A stretch of 64,000 nucleotides of DNA from Alentia gelatinosa. Taxonomy: Eukaryota; Annelida; Polychaeta; Phyllodocida; Polynoidae. The notes under the pieces were generated by a model. That model searched no databases, was not told the origin of the DNA, and was given only the letters and a program-made list of their open reading frames with translations. This document shows positions 22,941 through 35,200 of this stretch, piece after piece. Where the stretch lies: NCBI GenBank assembly GCA_950022655.1, contig OX465581.1, positions 32,335,300-32,399,299 of the forward strand. Reading direction: 5' to 3'. How positions within the stretch are numbered: the first letter of the stretch is position 1; each line of letters opens with the position of its first letter. A program made the position numbers and the translations under genes.

Positions 22941-25900
22941 ATTTATACATTCTCTATTTTCTCAGCTAAAATTCAAATAAACTGAACAATCATTTCTGCC
23001 TCATTCAGGAAAGTACCCATATTAACTATGTTGAGGGCAATATAATATAAATCGATATGAATATCATTCCACCTATTCTAAATTGTATGGCGACGTAAAG
23101 ATAAGAATACGGTGTGCTATAAATCAAATTATTCCCATTCGAGAACCAAATGAGATATATCTTGTAGCAAATACCTTAGGGCACCACGGAACCACTGGGA
23201 CTGCCGCAAGTCACCGCAGTTGGCCACCTTGAGACTGGTAATGATCTGTAGTCTATCCTACCGTATCCCTGTGCACTGGCCATGGTAATCCCTGTTCACC
23301 GTAACTCACCTGGATGGGCCTTAATTCACCAGCCCAATTAAGGGCCTAGCGAGCAAAAGCCATATAGAAACCAAGAAATACCATAAGAGTACCACTGCGG
23401 AGTAGGCATGAGCTGTCATAGCTGCTGGGACTGGCGGGATGCTTGTGTAAGCCTAGCATTATCATCAAGGCCATAACAGCAACAAATGAGAGTAGAAAGG
23501 CATATCATAGGGTTTTGCAATATTGCTTTGCCCTCTCTTGACGAGGTGTCTAGATTCACTCTTTGACCTACTAATCTATCAGAGCTACTTTGTCTATGGA
23601 TCGTTTTCTAAAACCAACTTGCACCAAGTCAACTTGCCATTTCTACAACTGCTTGTCTAGGATCCAAACAAGCACCATTGGGTCAATGAGGTATTTCGGT
23701 CTTGAGTGATTGGTCATGGTCAGTTGGTCTTGCCTGTAAGAACCTAAGACACTGGCTCCCTGCCCCATTCGAAATATCACAGTCAATAGCACCCAGATAG
23801 CGAAGGGATAGTTCTCATGTAGTATGCTGTAAGTCTATATGTCAGCACTCTAACCATTAGGCGATGTATATAGCGCGTCCAAGCACGCTCTAATAATACC
23901 AGGGTATATTAGGAAAATTACTTGTTACTATGTGAGTGCCCTCTAAAGAAAATATCTAAAAGTCATGTGCATAAACTGGTTATGGTCAGATAAATATTCA
24001 TAGTACGTGCTCTATTATTTTCTTTCAGAACATGTATTCTGGTATTGTATCCCAAATAGTACCTTAAGATTTTAGAAGCGGCGGATACTTTATTTCGATC
24101 CAATTTTCTTGTTTCTGTTTTTTTTTTCGAATCCGACTATTTATTTTCCCTTACACTTACGTTTCCTTGGATTCTCTCTTAATTCATTATGTATTTCATT
24201 GTTTTCCCCCACACAATATACATAACACAATACACTATGCCGCCACAATGCAAGCACAATTGACCGAGAAAACTACATCCAGAGACACTCCGATCAGCAC
24301 TACAAGTAACATGGGTCACAGGGAGCGGGCCTCAGTCACATGTTACAGCCCAGACCAATCAGAAGCGGACAGGTCGTGATAGGGCGCAGATAAGAGGAGT
24401 AATGTAAGGGTGTTGAGGATTGCTAAGTGGAGGGCTGGGTGGGAAACAGGAGCCGGAGTGCCGACCCAGGGTCTGATAATAGGGGGCAAGCGGCCGGGCC
24501 TTATATTTCCTCATGTATTGAAACGTTTACAAGGACCATGACACTTTTGGAAAATCCGCCATATATCAAATTTATAAAGTTATCATGTCACTACAATCTG
24601 AATCTGGATTATCAATATAATACTGGCGCCCTTTTGTGACAACAGGGCGGTCTCTACTTCCCTCTATAGATAAGAAATACTCTGACTATATCTCACGTAG
24701 ATCGCGACAAGTATGCTAGCGAGCAGCTCAGGGAGTGGCTCTCTAGGACTTAAGTTTAATGAAGGGTTAGCCCCGACCCTTATCAACGTGATACTTTGCT
24801 GTTCTATGTCAGTAGAAGGACTCTAAGGCTTCAGCGTGAACCATAGCCACATACTAGCGGACGATGAATTATGTGTAAATCTAGATAGGAAGTGTAGATT
24901 AATGGATTCATTGTTTTGAATGTACGTGTAGTATTTGAGTCCCGTCTCGAGTAGAAAATCTGACTTATTTTCCTTTGTTGATCTATGTTGTATAAAGGAG
25001 AGGGCAGAGATAAGCGCGTCCAATGGTCATCATCTCTCATGTTCACAGAGTGTTACTGGAAATCCTTGTCACCGATGTTTGTACTAAACCATCCTTAGAC
25101 AAACATTAGGACGCATACTGAACGAATAGAAATAAGCTTGCCCGAGCACTATCTATTCATTAGGGTTTATAATTACATATATGCCATATTTTCATTTCAT
25201 ATACATGTACATGTAGTTCAAAAATAGATGTAATAGTAGAACTGTATGTTGCAGATAATTATAGTGAGTGAAAAGTGTATTGGTGGACAAAGCTTGTAGG
25301 TATACCAATGACGAGGTGCGGTTGTCTGCAGTTCCGAAGATAAGTATACAATTAATATTTACCGGCGGTTTACTCATGTAAAAACTCTGCAAGCAAATGT
25401 GTTCAGACATAAAACGACCGTATTTTTAAACATGTTTTATAATTGACTATATGTGCCACGGCGCTCCTGAATATCATGTTACAGACCCGCTGTATCGTTT
25501 TCTATAAAGATATGAATGTATCAGAGGCTCTATATTTATTTAGAGGGTAACTTCAAAATACTAAGTATGCTTAAAGCTAAACAAATTATTATTGTCATAA
25601 CTGTGAACGGGCTAGTTCACAGTAGATTTTACCTTCTGATTTTAAACTTAATTCGAAACATATAAATTGAGCCATTGAAAAATAACGTGGTACATTGCAA
25701 TACGTCGGGTAATCTTCCACATCTGTTCACAGTTTCTGTGAATACGGTTTACCACAGGTTTTATCTGTAATGTAGCACATGTATAAAAATGAATGAATCA
25801 CCTCTGGTCTGTGGGTAGCATACATTGCATTTCAGTATTATCAGTGGTGCACAGCCAGCCATAACATTTTTTTGTTTGAGAAGGCTTTATTACTTCGATT

Positions 25901-26770
25901 CGTACAAATCGCTCTTCACTCATATTACCAAATTCAAATTAGATGACAAATACAACCATTTTGGTCCTATGCTGTTCGTGAATAATAATCCTATGCTCAG
26001 TCATGTCTAATCATTGCGATGTCTTCTATTCATTCTTCAGCTTATGTAAAATGCCTTTTAGATATAGTTTTCGACTCTTGATTCTGCAATTCTACCGATA
26101 AGGTGTTCCAGAGGCTCAATCCAAAATATACCGATGATTTCCTGTTGTTAGCTCCTTCTCCACGTATTTTGCCCCTTCAAGATGCTAAGATTAATCATCG
26201 ATCATTATACTCGGATCTTACCGATAGATTACCACAGCACAGGGCATGCACGGCCGAGCTGAGGTACCCACATTCTCCAGCCGAAACCCTCCAGTGCGGT
26301 CTTTTAAAACAGTAAAAAGTAAAAGGGTCGGTGGTGGAGAAGTAGCTGCGTGACGCGGGCGACGACCATGGAAGGGGCCCCTGCTATCTGATGGTTTACA
26401 ACGCCGATAATGTTACCATTCAATAGGAACTAGGCGCGGCACGACGTAGGCTGACTGCTGCTCGCCTTAACTGCTCACCGGTACAAGGGGGCTTACTAGG
26501 AGCAGTTCACAGGAAATCATGGTGGGTGAAAGCTTGAATTTGACCAATTGCGTTCTAATTTTTATACTTCTTTTAGATTGGAACTTGATTTTTGCCGGAA
26601 GGGTGGGGGTTGGTGGCACTTGGTGTACATATTGGATCTTTTCTGGCACTGCTGATTCCCCCAGTATTGTTCCCAAGTGTTATATGTCTGTGTGGAGAAT
26701 AACATTGATTCACGAGAAATTGGCAATTTACGTTAACTTTCATATACGGGTATCTTGCATACTACATGAT
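22941..26770. other. intergenic sequence, no gene recognised
   Basis: Mixed AT-rich and moderately GC-rich sequence with short open frames only. A perfect 27-base direct repeat occurs at 22628-22654 and 24881-24907. A weak tRNA-like head on the minus strand near 23840-23880 (GCCTAATGGTTAGAGTGCTG) may be an old SINE. GC-rich islands at 24310-24500 and 26320-26470 hold no motif that I know. Confidence 0.5.
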
Positions 26771-26774
26771 TGAT

Positions 26775-26999
26775 TTTTTTCCTTGGTTTGATTTAACGTT
26801 AAGTCAACCATTATAGGGCCTTACCAGACTTTCTCAAGGTTCTTGTACACCACATAGTTAGTAATCGATTCTATGTGATGAGTTAAGGTAGAAATCTCAC
26901 CCCTACATATTTACCGAGGTGAGGGTTGTTTTACTTCTCACACTACATAAACATGGTATAAGAAGGATTTACCTTTGATATAGCAGTAAATCTAACACC
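26775..26999 (-). mobile_element. SINE body copy lacking the tRNA head
   Basis: Shares the body of the SINE at 22295-22580: GGTAGAAATCTCA, CACTACATAAACATGGTAT and AGCAGTAAATCTA appear in the same order and spacing. No tRNA-like box A/B is present at the 5' side, so the copy is truncated or belongs to a headless subfamily. Confidence 0.65.
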
Positions 27000-28252
27000 A
27001 TTACTCTACCGTTTACATGACCCATCACTGTTATATAAGGGCATGGAATATCAGTGCACTATCATTGTATTTGTGTGTAATGCTTGCTCTCTGTTTCTCT
27101 GTCGTGCATACTTTCAGTCTGCTTAAGGTTTCTTTATCGGGGAATTTTCCATCTGAAAACACCCTTGCGAATTTGATGATGCGGATTTCAATTCTAGTGA
27201 TCCTCCTCTTAGCTTTGGCTGTAACCCTTGTCTATACGAGAAAAAGTGGACGCTATGAATCACGCTATGGATTACACTTTGTATTGTTCTCAATTTACCG
27301 GATAGACTGTGCATGCTTTTCTCCGATTGAGTTACGTTTTTTTGTAAACCACTTCCCAAATTAGTATGATACCCAATACTTCTCTAACGCGAAGAATCGT
27401 GATATCGTATGAGGCATTCTGTAAAAGGAAACCTGCAGCAGATGTTAGCCTTCTATTGTTGACGGTGTACATATGGTACCATCATGTACTTTTCAACCAC
27501 CCGGAGTACACCCGTTGCCAATGGCTGATGGGGCGGCCATTATCGCGTGTCCATTATTGATGGCAAATGAAAAATAGATTAGAAAGAGTTGTTCCGTTAA
27601 GGAATCCGTTGAAACCTGCTATAAATCTGGTATGCTGCAATGTGTATATTCTGTCCTTTCATAGATGTATTTAAGTTACCACATCGTTCGTATAAAAATA
27701 AATTTGCTCTTTGGGATATTAGCAAAAAATTCTTCTCATGTGTGCTCTCGGGATTGTACATGAAAGCGGGAAAGTACTTTGTATTGAATCACAGTGTATA
27801 CCGTATCTCGGGCGGGCCCGTTGAAAGGTTCAAAGAGTTCGAGACGTCTACTGTGGGCTATCTAACCGTATGGGATAAACAACTTCCGTAGTTTACTGTT
27901 ACAACCCTATTACCTACCACGTACAAAGGTCGCCGTCCTTGAGTAGGCTACGCTCCGCACGCTGTACAGAACATAGTGAAATTGTTATCGACTAAAAGCC
28001 TTTGATTTGAGGAATTAGTGAGTCTTACAATGAATTGATTTTATCATGACGGGATGTTCTTGATACGATAATTTGTGCAGCTTGTAGAAGATATGCCTTG
28101 TCCATGCTTCTGCACCAATAGAAAGGAACAGTTCTCCACAGTGAAAATTTCAGCAGACGGCAGAAGATTTGGTCATAACAAATGACGATATTTACATTGC
28201 AAATATTAATTATCAATTAAATTCGGTCAAAATAGCTAGATTACTAGATACT
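27000..28252. other. intergenic sequence, no gene recognised
   Basis: Contains a 115-codon open frame at 27017-27364 with two hydrophobic stretches (for example LCVMLALCFSVV), but it has no homology that I can see, no splice context and no coding-like composition. I treat it as chance. Confidence 0.45.
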
Positions 28253-28643
28253 CATACATACATACATACATACATACATACATACATACATACATACATA
28301 CATACATACATACATACATACATACATACATACATACATACATACATACATACATACATACATACATACATACATACATACATACATACATACATACATA
28401 CATACATACATACATACATACATACATACATACATACATACATACATACATACATACATACATACATACATACATACATACATACATACATACATACATA
28501 CATACATACATACATACATACATACATACATACATACATACATACATACATACATACATACATACATACATACATACATACATACATACATACATACATA
28601 CATACATACATACATACATACATACATACATACATACATACAT
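28253..28643. repeat. (CATA)n microsatellite, ~98 units
   Basis: An unbroken run of 391 bases of the tetranucleotide CATA, without a single interruption. All six frames are open over it only because no frame of this repeat or its complement contains a stop codon. The true length may differ, because such arrays often change during cloning or assembly. Confidence 0.97.
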
Positions 28644-28756
28644 GGGAAATATGATTTAAGTATGCAAAATGAAATCACCTTTATTGAAACCCGCATATAA
28701 ACTAATAATTGTAAAATTTCAGAAATTCTTTACAACCAGACTATTGGTATTGCTCA

Positions 28757-29010
28757 GAGGGTTGCTTGTTTGTGTAGTTTTACATCCCAGTAGGCTAGTT
28801 ACGTCCCTTTGAGACTGACTGATTGGTTGACCTATCTGGTTCTTGAAAGTTGTATTAGCTTAACTTTGATCTGCTTGTAGCAATGGGACCCTATGCCCCT
28901 TTTATAGTGCTGCTTCACTAAAGGGCTGTGCCGCAGACCATTGACCCAACACTCCGCTGGTCACGTTATACTGTCAATGGCAAACCAGTCATTATCTCAC
29001 CCCTGGTTTA
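28757..29010 (-). mobile_element. SINE-like repeat body (mollusc-type)
   Basis: Contains TTGTTTGTGTAGTTTTACATCCCAG at one end and the ordered blocks CATTGACCCAACACTCC, GGTCACGTTATACTGTCAA and GGCAAACCAGTCATTATCTC. I recall near-identical blocks from abundant repeats in mollusc genomes. A possible tRNA-like head lies at 29815-29880, separated by the LINE fragment, so the copy may have been split. Confidence 0.55.
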
Positions 29011-29514
29011 GCCATAGGAATAACATTAGAAAAATATACTCAACGATCACCCTGGTAAAGTTACAATACTAGGCTACGCCACGACCGTGTTGTAGTGGAT
29101 TTGCTAAATTATATGTTGTTATTATTCTGAAGTTGTGATGATATTTAATGTCATAGAAAGGGGTATGATAAATCCAGAACCACACTCGAATCATAAAATA
29201 GACAATAGTCCATGAGTTTGGCTGGGCCACAATCGTCATCGAGGCGAATTCTCGATGCAGTTCTATATAACTACACCATACCAATCGGGTCAGTAAACTG
29301 ATGAGTATGAAACTGCTCCCTGTAATTGGCTACAGGTCAAGCCAGCTGACAGTTTTTGCCAACCTCCCGTACCAGACTGTTTTGGCCACATAAGTTTTCC
29401 TTTGTTCTTTTCTACAGCTTTTCGAATATCTTCGTTTCCTGAAGAAACCTCAGATTTTCTTTCTTTCCAGTATGGCTGAGAACAGTGGATATGGATGTTG
29501 CACATTGAATGTAC

Positions 29515-29672
29515 TTATCCCTGCTTTTCTTTGTTGCTTGACAGTAAAGCATAAGGTGCTGTTAGAAAGAGGCACCTGGCACCGCTGGCATGTGGGTCGT
29601 TCTTCAACCTGCATGAGGTGCCCATGTGTCAGTAGTGAGTGACCAATCCGAAGGCGTGTGTCTTGTCACTTT
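29515..29672 (-). mobile_element. LINE (non-LTR) ORF2 C-terminal fragment
   Basis: On the minus strand this reads RIGHSLLTHGHLMQVEERPT followed by CQRCQVPLS, the typical C-terminal region after the RNase H-like domain in Jockey-type and related non-LTR retrotransposons, with the start of its zinc-binding CxxC. A frameshift follows. The neighbouring minus-strand open frame to about 29300 may be its degraded continuation. Non-functional remnant. Confidence 0.6.
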
Positions 29673-29814
29673 ACTTCTAGTCAATCGTTACTTCATAAAA
29701 GATATATCATCAATACGTTTCCTGGTGTATGTCTAGTGAAAGACCCACTTCATTCCATGTAGTATGGTTGTTAGGGGTAAACTTTTGGCTTTCCTCAGAA
29801 TATGCTTGCAAATA

Positions 29815-29880
29815 CCCTAGTTTTGAATCGGGGACCTTATGGAAGGCACTACTCTAACAATATTAATGCCCCTTTTAAAG
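29815..29880 (-). mobile_element. tRNA-like SINE head remnant
   Basis: Minus strand shows a box A-like stretch (TATTGTTAGAGTAGTGC) and a box B-like stretch (GGTCCCCGATTCAAA). Diverged; could be the displaced head of the SINE body at 28757-29010. Confidence 0.35.
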
Positions 29881-30001
29881 AAATGCATTTACTGGGCCAT
29901 TCAGGTTGAGGAACCTACTTCAAACTGAAGTGTTTTTGGCACAGTCGCCTTTGTGCATACTGCAAGGCCGTGTGGCAATTTTCTTTTGCGGGAGTACGTG
30001 G

Positions 30002-30059
30002 AGGCTTGGAAAAATTACTGCCCGCGGCTGACGCCTTGGGCAGTAATTTTTCCAAGCCT
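30002..30059. repeat. perfect 22-bp hairpin upstream of reelin
   Basis: The arms 30002-30023 and 30038-30059 (AGGCTTGGAAAAATTACTGC and so on) are exact reverse complements, with a 14-base GC-rich loop. It lies about 470 bp upstream of the first reelin coding exon and just outside the MITE-like element at 30103-30380. Confidence 0.85.
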
Positions 30060-30102
30060 TACTGAGTAACTTTGACTTTTGCTTACCGGTACTTGGTTTC
30101 CC

Positions 30103-30380
30103 AATTCCTATATACCTTCAAATATCGATAAAAATGCTTAATTCTTTACCTGAAACACTTCCGAAGCAAATGGCCACCCTTATCGAGTAACCGCAACAGC
30201 TATTGTTTCGTCCCGCTGCTGTATTGTATCACGTGATCAGAGCGGGACGAAAACGTCAGAGCGGGACTAAAACATGAGAGCGGGACGAAAACGTCAACCT
30301 TGACACATAACTTATTTTTAATGCACCCCCCAGCAGCGGTATGTAACTCTAGTTAGTTCTATAATGGGTATATAGGAATT
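30103..30380. mobile_element. MITE-like element next to the first reelin exon
   Basis: Perfect 14-base terminal inverted repeats AATTCCTATATACC (30103-30116) and GGTATATAGGAATT (30367-30380). Inside are three copies of an about 20-base unit AGCGGGACGAAAACGTCAG (30237-30297) and one inverted partial copy near 30205 (TTTCGTCCCGCT). The left end (TACCTTCAAATATCGATAAA) resembles the element at 33990-34190. It is 152 bp upstream of the first reelin ATG, so it may overlap the promoter or 5' UTR. Confidence 0.65.
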
Positions 30381-30532
30381 TGATTTCCTCTGGCCTTCTG
30401 GTTAAGTCATCAGTGCAATTACATTTCTACCGTAGGTAATACACATTGAGAGGGACATGTATCAGTCGTTACTAATGAGCTGTTAAAACCATTTTAAATT
30501 TCGTATATATTTACAATGTAGTATATGTACGT

Positions 30533-32266
30533 ATGTCTTTCCAGGTCCTATTATGGCTGCGATATTTTGCGTCAGCAGTCTTAATTGACATCTTCTTTCT
30601 GGTAGCTGTGGCAACGGCCATGACACCTGCAATGACGCCATTTTTCTTCCTGTGTAACTATCATGGAGACCAGGACCAATCTACTTTGGACAATGGAGAA
30701 GTGGCCATTAGTGTGTCTATAGCTAACAACCCTGAACACTATGTTCCCAACAACATCTACAAAGGTATGCAACACATCATCCCATTATATATGTATTTAT
30801 GCTTTTCATGATATCATGCATAAAACCTGAGGTTATTGGAAGTGTCCCATGCGTTATAAAATTGGCAATATCTTTCCTCAGGGGGTCTAGATGGATTAGA
30901 GTGTATAGCATTTATAAGCAGCGTAAATGGTCATGCCGAGTTTTCACAAAATGTTAGTTACTGAAATACCGTAATTCTACTTCAACTTACTACATAGGCC
31001 CCCACACATCTAAGTATATACTCAGAGGCTCATGCGTCAGCATTATTCTCCAGGTTGATGAACTCCAGGATTCTTCTTTAACTCTATGAAGTCATTTTGC
31101 ACAATTCCTATATACAGTAGAAAACAACTATAATGTGTGATCAAGGCCGAATCGGACTGCTTTTGCAATCCATATCAATGTGGTTTGGGTATAGGAGACT
31201 CGAATAGCATTCGCCCGTGTACTGAAGGAGCATACACACGTAAAAACAGAAGATAGACATTTGAGTAGTTGATGCACACACCAATATGGTACCCTAACTT
31301 CCGAAGCAATTATTCTAATTCTCGGTTCAATTCTTCTGGCCACGGTCTTACAGTGGTAACAATTGCTGCCTTCACACTTGCAGTAACGGTCGTGTCCAGC
31401 CATGGTTTTGACGGTTTCCTGCTCACGGGTGTCTACACAGCTGTCGGACCAGCTGGAGGCCTCCAGTCAGGTATCCTGGGAGGCTCAGGGTCAGGCCTCC
31501 ACTGCATGCCTGTACACAACTACGTGTCGGACCAACCAAAGCACAGCCTCTCCTTCTTCTGGAGGGCGCCGCCCAAAGGAACTGGCTGCATCAACTTCCT
31601 GTAAGTGTAGTGCATTGTCTGTCCATCAGATTGTGAAAACTAGGGACCAGCTTATATATGAGTAGGCCTTAACAGAAAAGTGTAAGAACTCGAACACAGA
31701 GGTAATTATATAGAACGTTCTGACCAATTCACAGAACGAGATGGTAATTTACGGTTTGTACGGACCGAGGCATTTATGCCGAGTTCCGTACAAACGGTAA
31801 ATTATCATCGAGTTCTGTGAATTGTACAAGCATGGTTGGACGTTATATATTTACTATATACCCGAAAAAAATCAATTTCATTTGACTTAACAAACAATTT
31901 TTTAATAAATGTGTATGGCAAGGTGGTCCGTATTTTAGTGTACGGACCAGCGGTCCGTACAGTATTTTTACGTCATATGCCGAAACGGTGCATATTTACA
32001 GTATATACGGCATGGGTATATAGTAAGTTGTACTACTACGTGTCAAGAAACCTAACTGATTTCAAGGACAGATAGATCAACTTAAATACAGACAGCAGGT
32101 GATATCTTGCTGTGGGTTGAGCTTGCAAGCTATGTACTGTGATTGACTGTTGAAGGTGGATACATTACTGATCTACTTGTGTTATCATATCAAAGGGCCA
32201 CGGCTACACTCCGACAGGATGTCCTTTTCAAAGATACAACCGTTATGCAAATTTGTGAAGAGGGAG
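30533..32266 (+). CDS. RELN: reelin exons 1-3: signal peptide and reeler domain
   Basis: Exons 30533-30764, 31384-31600 and 32196-32266. Residues 1-30 form a leader with a long hydrophobic run ([13 protein letters not shown]). Then [12 protein letters not shown] opens the reeler domain, followed by [49 protein letters not shown] and, in exon 3, a block ending MQICEEG. The reeler domain is also found in F-spondin and in vertebrate reelin contributes to N-terminal multimer formation. The match with vertebrate reelin is close across all three exons. Confidence 0.93.
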
Positions 32267-35200
32267 GTGAGTCTTACAAAATGTGGATAATCTACCCAGA
32301 TGAATGAAGGTTTTGGGGTACAAAAGTACAAAGTTCTTATATAAACTATTGACTGCTGAGGGGAATGAATATTAAAATAGGAAATTCCTCTATTGCGTGC
32401 AAGATTGAAATGGGTGGAGGGGGGGGGGGAGTTAAGATTTTCAGAAATTCTGCCAATAATGCAATTGTGCCCCTAACTTCCTTTTCCCCCATCGATTGAT
32501 ACGTTATCTATATATGAAATCGGCCACAGCCTCTGAATACGGGGGGAATTGATGGATAAAACTATAGAACTAGATTAAAAGAACCTACTTCTCTGTGTTG
32601 CAGCTGATGTCTCGGTAACATTACGCCCTCCTCTAGCTGACTTTCATGAACCAGGGATTGTTCTCAGGGACGACTTCGACTCATCAACATCGCTTGACGC
32701 AAACCTCTGGTAATGCAGAAAGTCATGTATATTAATGAGGGCCTCCGTTACCATCCTTTATCCCAGTTATGGTAAAATGACAGTAATTGCCGAGAGAGAT
32801 CGCGATGCGTCTGACAATTATGTTTTCCCAATTGAATTATTCCCAAACTGAAATATATTACTTGCTGATATTGATATATGCATGGCTAGAACAAGCATCA
32901 CTTTCTTTTCAAATTTGAAAACAAACATTCCCTTTCCCATCAAACTGATTATGTCACTCGAGCAGCTAACCTGGTAGGTCCAATGTTCTTGCCTGATTGT
33001 TTATGACGTGTAAGAACAACAGATTATGAATGTTAACAGGTCTCATGTTGAGGGCGCAGAGATGGGGGATGGATGCGGCCCAATTCTACATGGACACTCT
33101 CTTGTGTTCTGTGAGGAGCATTCGATGCGCTCTCTGGTAAGTATCCAATAGATGTATTGCCTAGAGGGGAGACAAAGTTTTATAATCATTTGTCATTATA
33201 GATCAGATTAGCTTTTGGAAACAGATGTAAATGAACTACACAATTATTTACCAAGAGGGGAGATTGATAGGCATTGCCTCAAACAAAAAATAAATACGAT
33301 GAGAATAAAAGACTCACAACGAGAGTAATTGTTCTTAGTCATATTTGGTAAGTATACATACATGTTTATCTGAATAGGAGACTGGCATCATAGGCTTCAT
33401 AAGATAGGGCCCCTCATCAAATATGCAAATTTAGTTACGTCACATTGCAAAACAGTGAAACAGCGAGTTGAAATAGTAGGTCCCGATATTTGAATTAAAT
33501 ATTCACTTGGTGAAAAATACGTGGTCATTGACAATAAATCTGTGAATCAAATATGTATTCATATTATATTCTTTAGATTTCTGTGCCCCTCAACCTGACA
33601 ACTGCGTCCGTGGTGCAGTTTGCATTGGGTAGGTTTTGATGCAATTTGTATGACTAATTCAAACGAATAAAGTTGAAAATATTGTTCGGAGAGTAAATCA
33701 ATAGGCCCTAGTAATAGTAGTGGTATGAATGGATAATGCAGCAACTTATACATTCAACTTTTACAAACGCTTATTAACCCGAGTGAAAAGCAATGAAGAC
33801 AAATTTTCATTTTTCTGTAACAATTCAGACGCCTATACTAAGAGAAAACGTGGTTACTGAGCCCGTAGGGATGGCCGTTCGAGGTCATTTGATGTAATAA
33901 ATACGTCCCGACACCGCAGGTGGAGGGAGGTATTTATGGCATCAAAAGGCCGAGAATGGCATCCCTACGGACTCAGTCACTACGTTTTCATATTATTACA
34001 TACCTAAATATCAAGAAAAAATGCATTTTATGTACTTAATTTATGTGCCTGTAGACTCGAGGCATTAACTACCGGCACAGTGCGCCCGAATATTCACTAT
34101 GGGCGCAGTGCGCCCGAACATTATCAATACTATACCCCTAGCAGCGGGAAGTATTTCATAGACATTCGGCCATAGGTATGTAATAATAACAGGTATGCCT
34201 CATATATAGTTATCATGCTCAGCACTATGATGAGATCTGCAAAGATGGCTAATGTGGGTGTCCCAATCCGCTTTAAGCGATCAGTTTACTGACTCTGTGA
34301 ATCTTGCAAACAGGAGCAGGTGTGTGTCCTCCTTCAGTCTACGACGGTCCCATCCAGGTGCTATACGGTACGGAAAGTTGCACTAACTGGACACTGGTGG
34401 ATAAAATACGGTGAGCCTTATCACTATGATAATTCTTTATATGAAAATATTTAGTAATGATCCAAAAGTGTTCTGGTTAAACACCCAACATTGAATCTGT
34501 GGGAAACGGTAGAAACCATTAGAACTCATGAAGACGGTCATTTTGAGGTGTAATATGCCTATATTCATAGAAAAGAACAAATTTGTAGGGTAACTTGCCG
34601 ATTTACAGATTATCATCCATGTTATACAAAGTCCCCATTGAAAGTGTATGTGGACTAGGTAAACCACAACCCATTGTATAAAACCAGATGCCGTAACTGT
34701 GGTATATGTATTCAGATCTGTGGTATAGGGCATTCAAAACCATGGTATACTTGAAAAATAGTCCCTTTGTACTATAGAGCAAAGAAATAGTCGATATTGT
34801 TATACCCTTTAATATGGCAATTACTGGTTTTAATTCATTCAAAAAGATGCATAATAAATACAACAAACGATAGTTTTGTCTACAGGTATCGTGGTTCACG
34901 GCTGCCTGTCCACAAAACCATCGGTTATTTTCTATTTAATGTATGAAAATAACTTATTTTGTCCCCTTCATAGAATTTGAACATAAGTGTTGGGAATACG
35001 TAACCTTTACCAAGACAATGTTTTGTGGGATTACATATACATATTCGTAATGAAATTGAATAGAATCTAATGAAACCATATTTTGTCCCTATGGAAATAG
35101 ACATTTGGTTGCTAGGGCATCAAATATGTGTGAAAATGATAGCAACCATTAGAGCTCATCAAGACGGCCATTGTGATGTATCACATGCATTTATTCATAG

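Noticed and set aside
27017..27364. Possible small membrane protein gene
   Set aside because: Hydrophobic stretches come from T-rich sequence; no homology, no splice sites and no conserved context.
28169..28696. Long open frames over 28.2-28.7 kb in several frames
   Set aside because: They are translations of the CATA microsatellite (His-Thr-Tyr-Ile or Met-Tyr-Val-Cys repeats), not genes.
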